From NCBI GenBank assembly GCA_022865525.1, contig JALHSV010000329.1, positions 1 to 5,840 of the forward strand: a DNA stretch of 5,840 nt. The letters run 5' to 3'. The stretch comes from Thermodesulfovibrionales bacterium (lineage in GTDB: Bacteria; Nitrospirota; Thermodesulfovibrionia; Thermodesulfovibrionales; SM23-35). This document shows positions 4,702 through 5,840 of the stretch, one piece after another. The position numbers were made by a program, and so were the translations under genes. The number at the start of each line of letters is the position of its first letter. The stretch's first letter is position 1. Below the pieces are notes generated by a model, which saw only the letters and a program-made list of their open reading frames with translations, made no database searches and was not told the origin of the DNA.

Positions 4702-5840
4702 ATGTACAAGAAGAAACTGTTTGCATTAGGAGTCATTTCACTTTCCGTACTTTTCCTTATCAGCGCTGTATCTTTTGCCGATGAATTGACCGACATTCAG
4801 TCGGCCATCAAGGGAAAAGGCGCCAAATGGACTGCCGGGGAAACATCCATGATGAAGCTTTCGAAGGAAGAGAGAAAAAAGCGGGTCGGACTGATTTTGG
4901 AATTCTCTCCAGAGAATGAGATGAGTTTCGCTTCAGAGGAACCGGTTTCTGTGGTACCGGCAAGCCTCGATTGGAGAAATAACGGCGGAGACTTTGTTAC
5001 TCCGGTCAGAAACCAGGGGAGTTGCGGCAGCTGCTGGGCCTTTGCAACGACTGCTGCTGCCGAATCCGCATGGCTGATTGCGCAGAACTGGTCAGGCATG
5101 GATTTAAATCTCGCAGAGCAGATCCTCGTTTCCTGCGGTGGGGCGGGAGACTGTGGTGGCGGGTATATCGGTTCCGCCTCCAATTATATCAGCAATACCG
5201 GACTGCCTGAAGAGATTTGTTTTCCTTACAGGGCACTGGACTGTAACGATTCTACCCCGGTATGCTGCACCCAGGCATGCTTAAACTGGACGAATTCCAC
5301 TTACAAAATTGACAGCTATTCCGGCGTGTCCGCTGCCGTTGATGCAATTAAGAATGCGCTCAATACGAATGGCCCTTTAGTGACAACGATGGCTGTTTAT
5401 AATGATTTCTTCTCGTATAGCGGCGGCGTCTATACGCATGTTACAGGCAGCCTGGCAGGGTATCACGCTGTATTGATTATCGGATATGACGATCCCGGAC
5501 ACTATTTTATCGTAAAAAACAGCTGGGCCAGCGGATGGGGTAGTACAGCAGGGTATGGGACGGAAAAAGGGTATTTCATGATCGACTATTCACAAATGTC
5601 AAATGACGTTTCTTTCGGTGCGAGCACGCAAAAGTATTTTCTGGCTTCAACAGATTCCACGATTACTGTTGGCACGCCAAACGGAAGCGAAAGCTGGCAG
5701 GCAGGAACTCCACAGACAATCACCTGGAGCTATACTGGAAATCCAGGCTCGTCTGTGAAAATCGATCTCTATAAAGGTACCTCCCTGAACAGAACTATTA
5801 CATCAGGTACATCGGCGGGAAGCGGCGGAAGCGGTTCATA
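4702..5840 (+). CDS. Secreted papain-family (C1A) cysteine peptidase with C-terminal Kre9/KNH-like domain (3' end outside window)
   Basis: The ATG follows AGGAGG (4691-4696) by 5 bases, and the frame stays open to the window edge (379 residues seen). Residues 1-26 are a signal peptide (M-Y-K-K-K, hydrophobic core, S-F-A before Asp27). A short pro-region (27 to about 85) includes A-I-K-G-K-G-A-K-W-T-A-G-E-T-S. The papain domain starts near P-A-S-L-D-W-R. It has the oxyanion Gln105, nucleophile Cys111 in G-S-C-G-S-C-W-A-F, His255 in G-Y-H-A-V-L-I-I-G-Y, and Asn273 in V-K-N-S-W-A-S-G-W-G, so the catalytic set is complete. Extra Cys (145, 151, 173, 181, 188, 189, 193) suit disulfides outside the cytoplasm. 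From about 320, T-P-N-G-S-E-S-W-Q-A-G-T-P-Q-T-I-T-W-S-Y is typical of Kre9/KNH-like beta domains (PF10342 type), followed by a Ser/Gly linker. Further domains or a surface anchor may follow. The natural substrate is unknown. Confidence 0.93.
   Translation, partial: MYKKKLFALGVISLSVLFLISAVSFADELTDIQSAIKGKGAKWTAGETSMMKLSKEERKKRVGLILEFSPENEMSFASEEPVSVVPASLDWRNNGGDFVTPVRNQGSCGSCWAFATTAAAESAWLIAQNWSGMDLNLAEQILVSCGGAGDCGGGYIGSASNYISNTGLPEEICFPYRALDCNDSTPVCCTQACLNWTNSTYKIDSYSGVSAAVDAIKNALNTNGPLVTTMAVYNDFFSYSGGVYTHVTGSLAGYHAVLIIGYDDPGHYFIVKNSWASGWGSTAGYGTEKGYFMIDYSQMSNDVSFGASTQKYFLASTDSTITVGTPNGSESWQAGTPQTITWSYTGNPGSSVKIDLYKGTSLNRTITSGTSAGSGGSGS

Noticed and set aside
4526..4729. 67-residue plus-strand frame ahead of the peptidase
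   Set aside because: It has no ribosome binding site, a basic and hydrophobic nonsense-like composition, and overlaps the well-supported peptidase start in another frame.
4509..5009. ACTCCGGTCA shared by the CRP-like site and the peptidase coding sequence near 5000
   Set aside because: It is a ten-base match with no symmetry or context in the coding copy (it encodes T-P-V-R), so it is best read as chance.
4797..5183. 128-residue minus-strand frame inside the peptidase gene
   Set aside because: It lies opposite the papain catalytic region, whose protein signature is unmistakable.

Overview
This 5.8 kb window looks like a chromosomal piece of a mid-GC, Gram-negative-type bacterium. The gene types recall Nitrospirota or deltaproteobacterial (Desulfobacterota) genomes: a Met/Gly-rich periplasmic protein, and a secreted papain-like peptidase that continues into a Kre9/KNH-like beta domain. 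That placement is an inference from gene style, not from a search.

Layout. The left part (1-1260) is a plus-strand run. It holds the tail of a NarL/FixJ-type response regulator that stops without a DNA-binding domain (1-203), a small gene that appears frameshifted (217-411, with coding signal continuing in another frame to 443), a secreted Met-rich protein with a Spy/CpxP-like helical tail (472-906), and a small conserved-looking cytosolic protein (963-1223). The run closes with a hairpin terminator that begins at the last stop codon. Next comes pheT (1325-3397, plus), under its own sigma70-like promoter placed so close to the ATG that the mRNA may be leaderless. pheS is not in the window, and this PheT lacks the usual N-terminal OB-fold tRNA-binding domain. 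Convergent to it is hisF (3534-4298, minus), with its own promoter and ribosome binding site and no hisH beside it. A 403-bp intergenic region (4299-4701) separates hisF from a divergent secreted cysteine peptidase gene (4702 to the window end). It carries two clean palindromes, one of which matches the CRP core exactly.

How the parts relate. The first three complete genes form a plausible operon with a periplasmic or metal-stress flavour. pheT and hisF are housekeeping genes sitting outside their usual operons. The peptidase is an exported hydrolase, probably under dedicated transcriptional control. No CRISPR array, tRNA, rRNA, insertion sequence or obvious new defence system is visible. The points most worth a second look are the frameshifted small gene, the OB-less PheT with its leaderless-type promoter, the HisF changes at the HisH-facing surface, and the CRP-like palindrome ahead of the peptidase.
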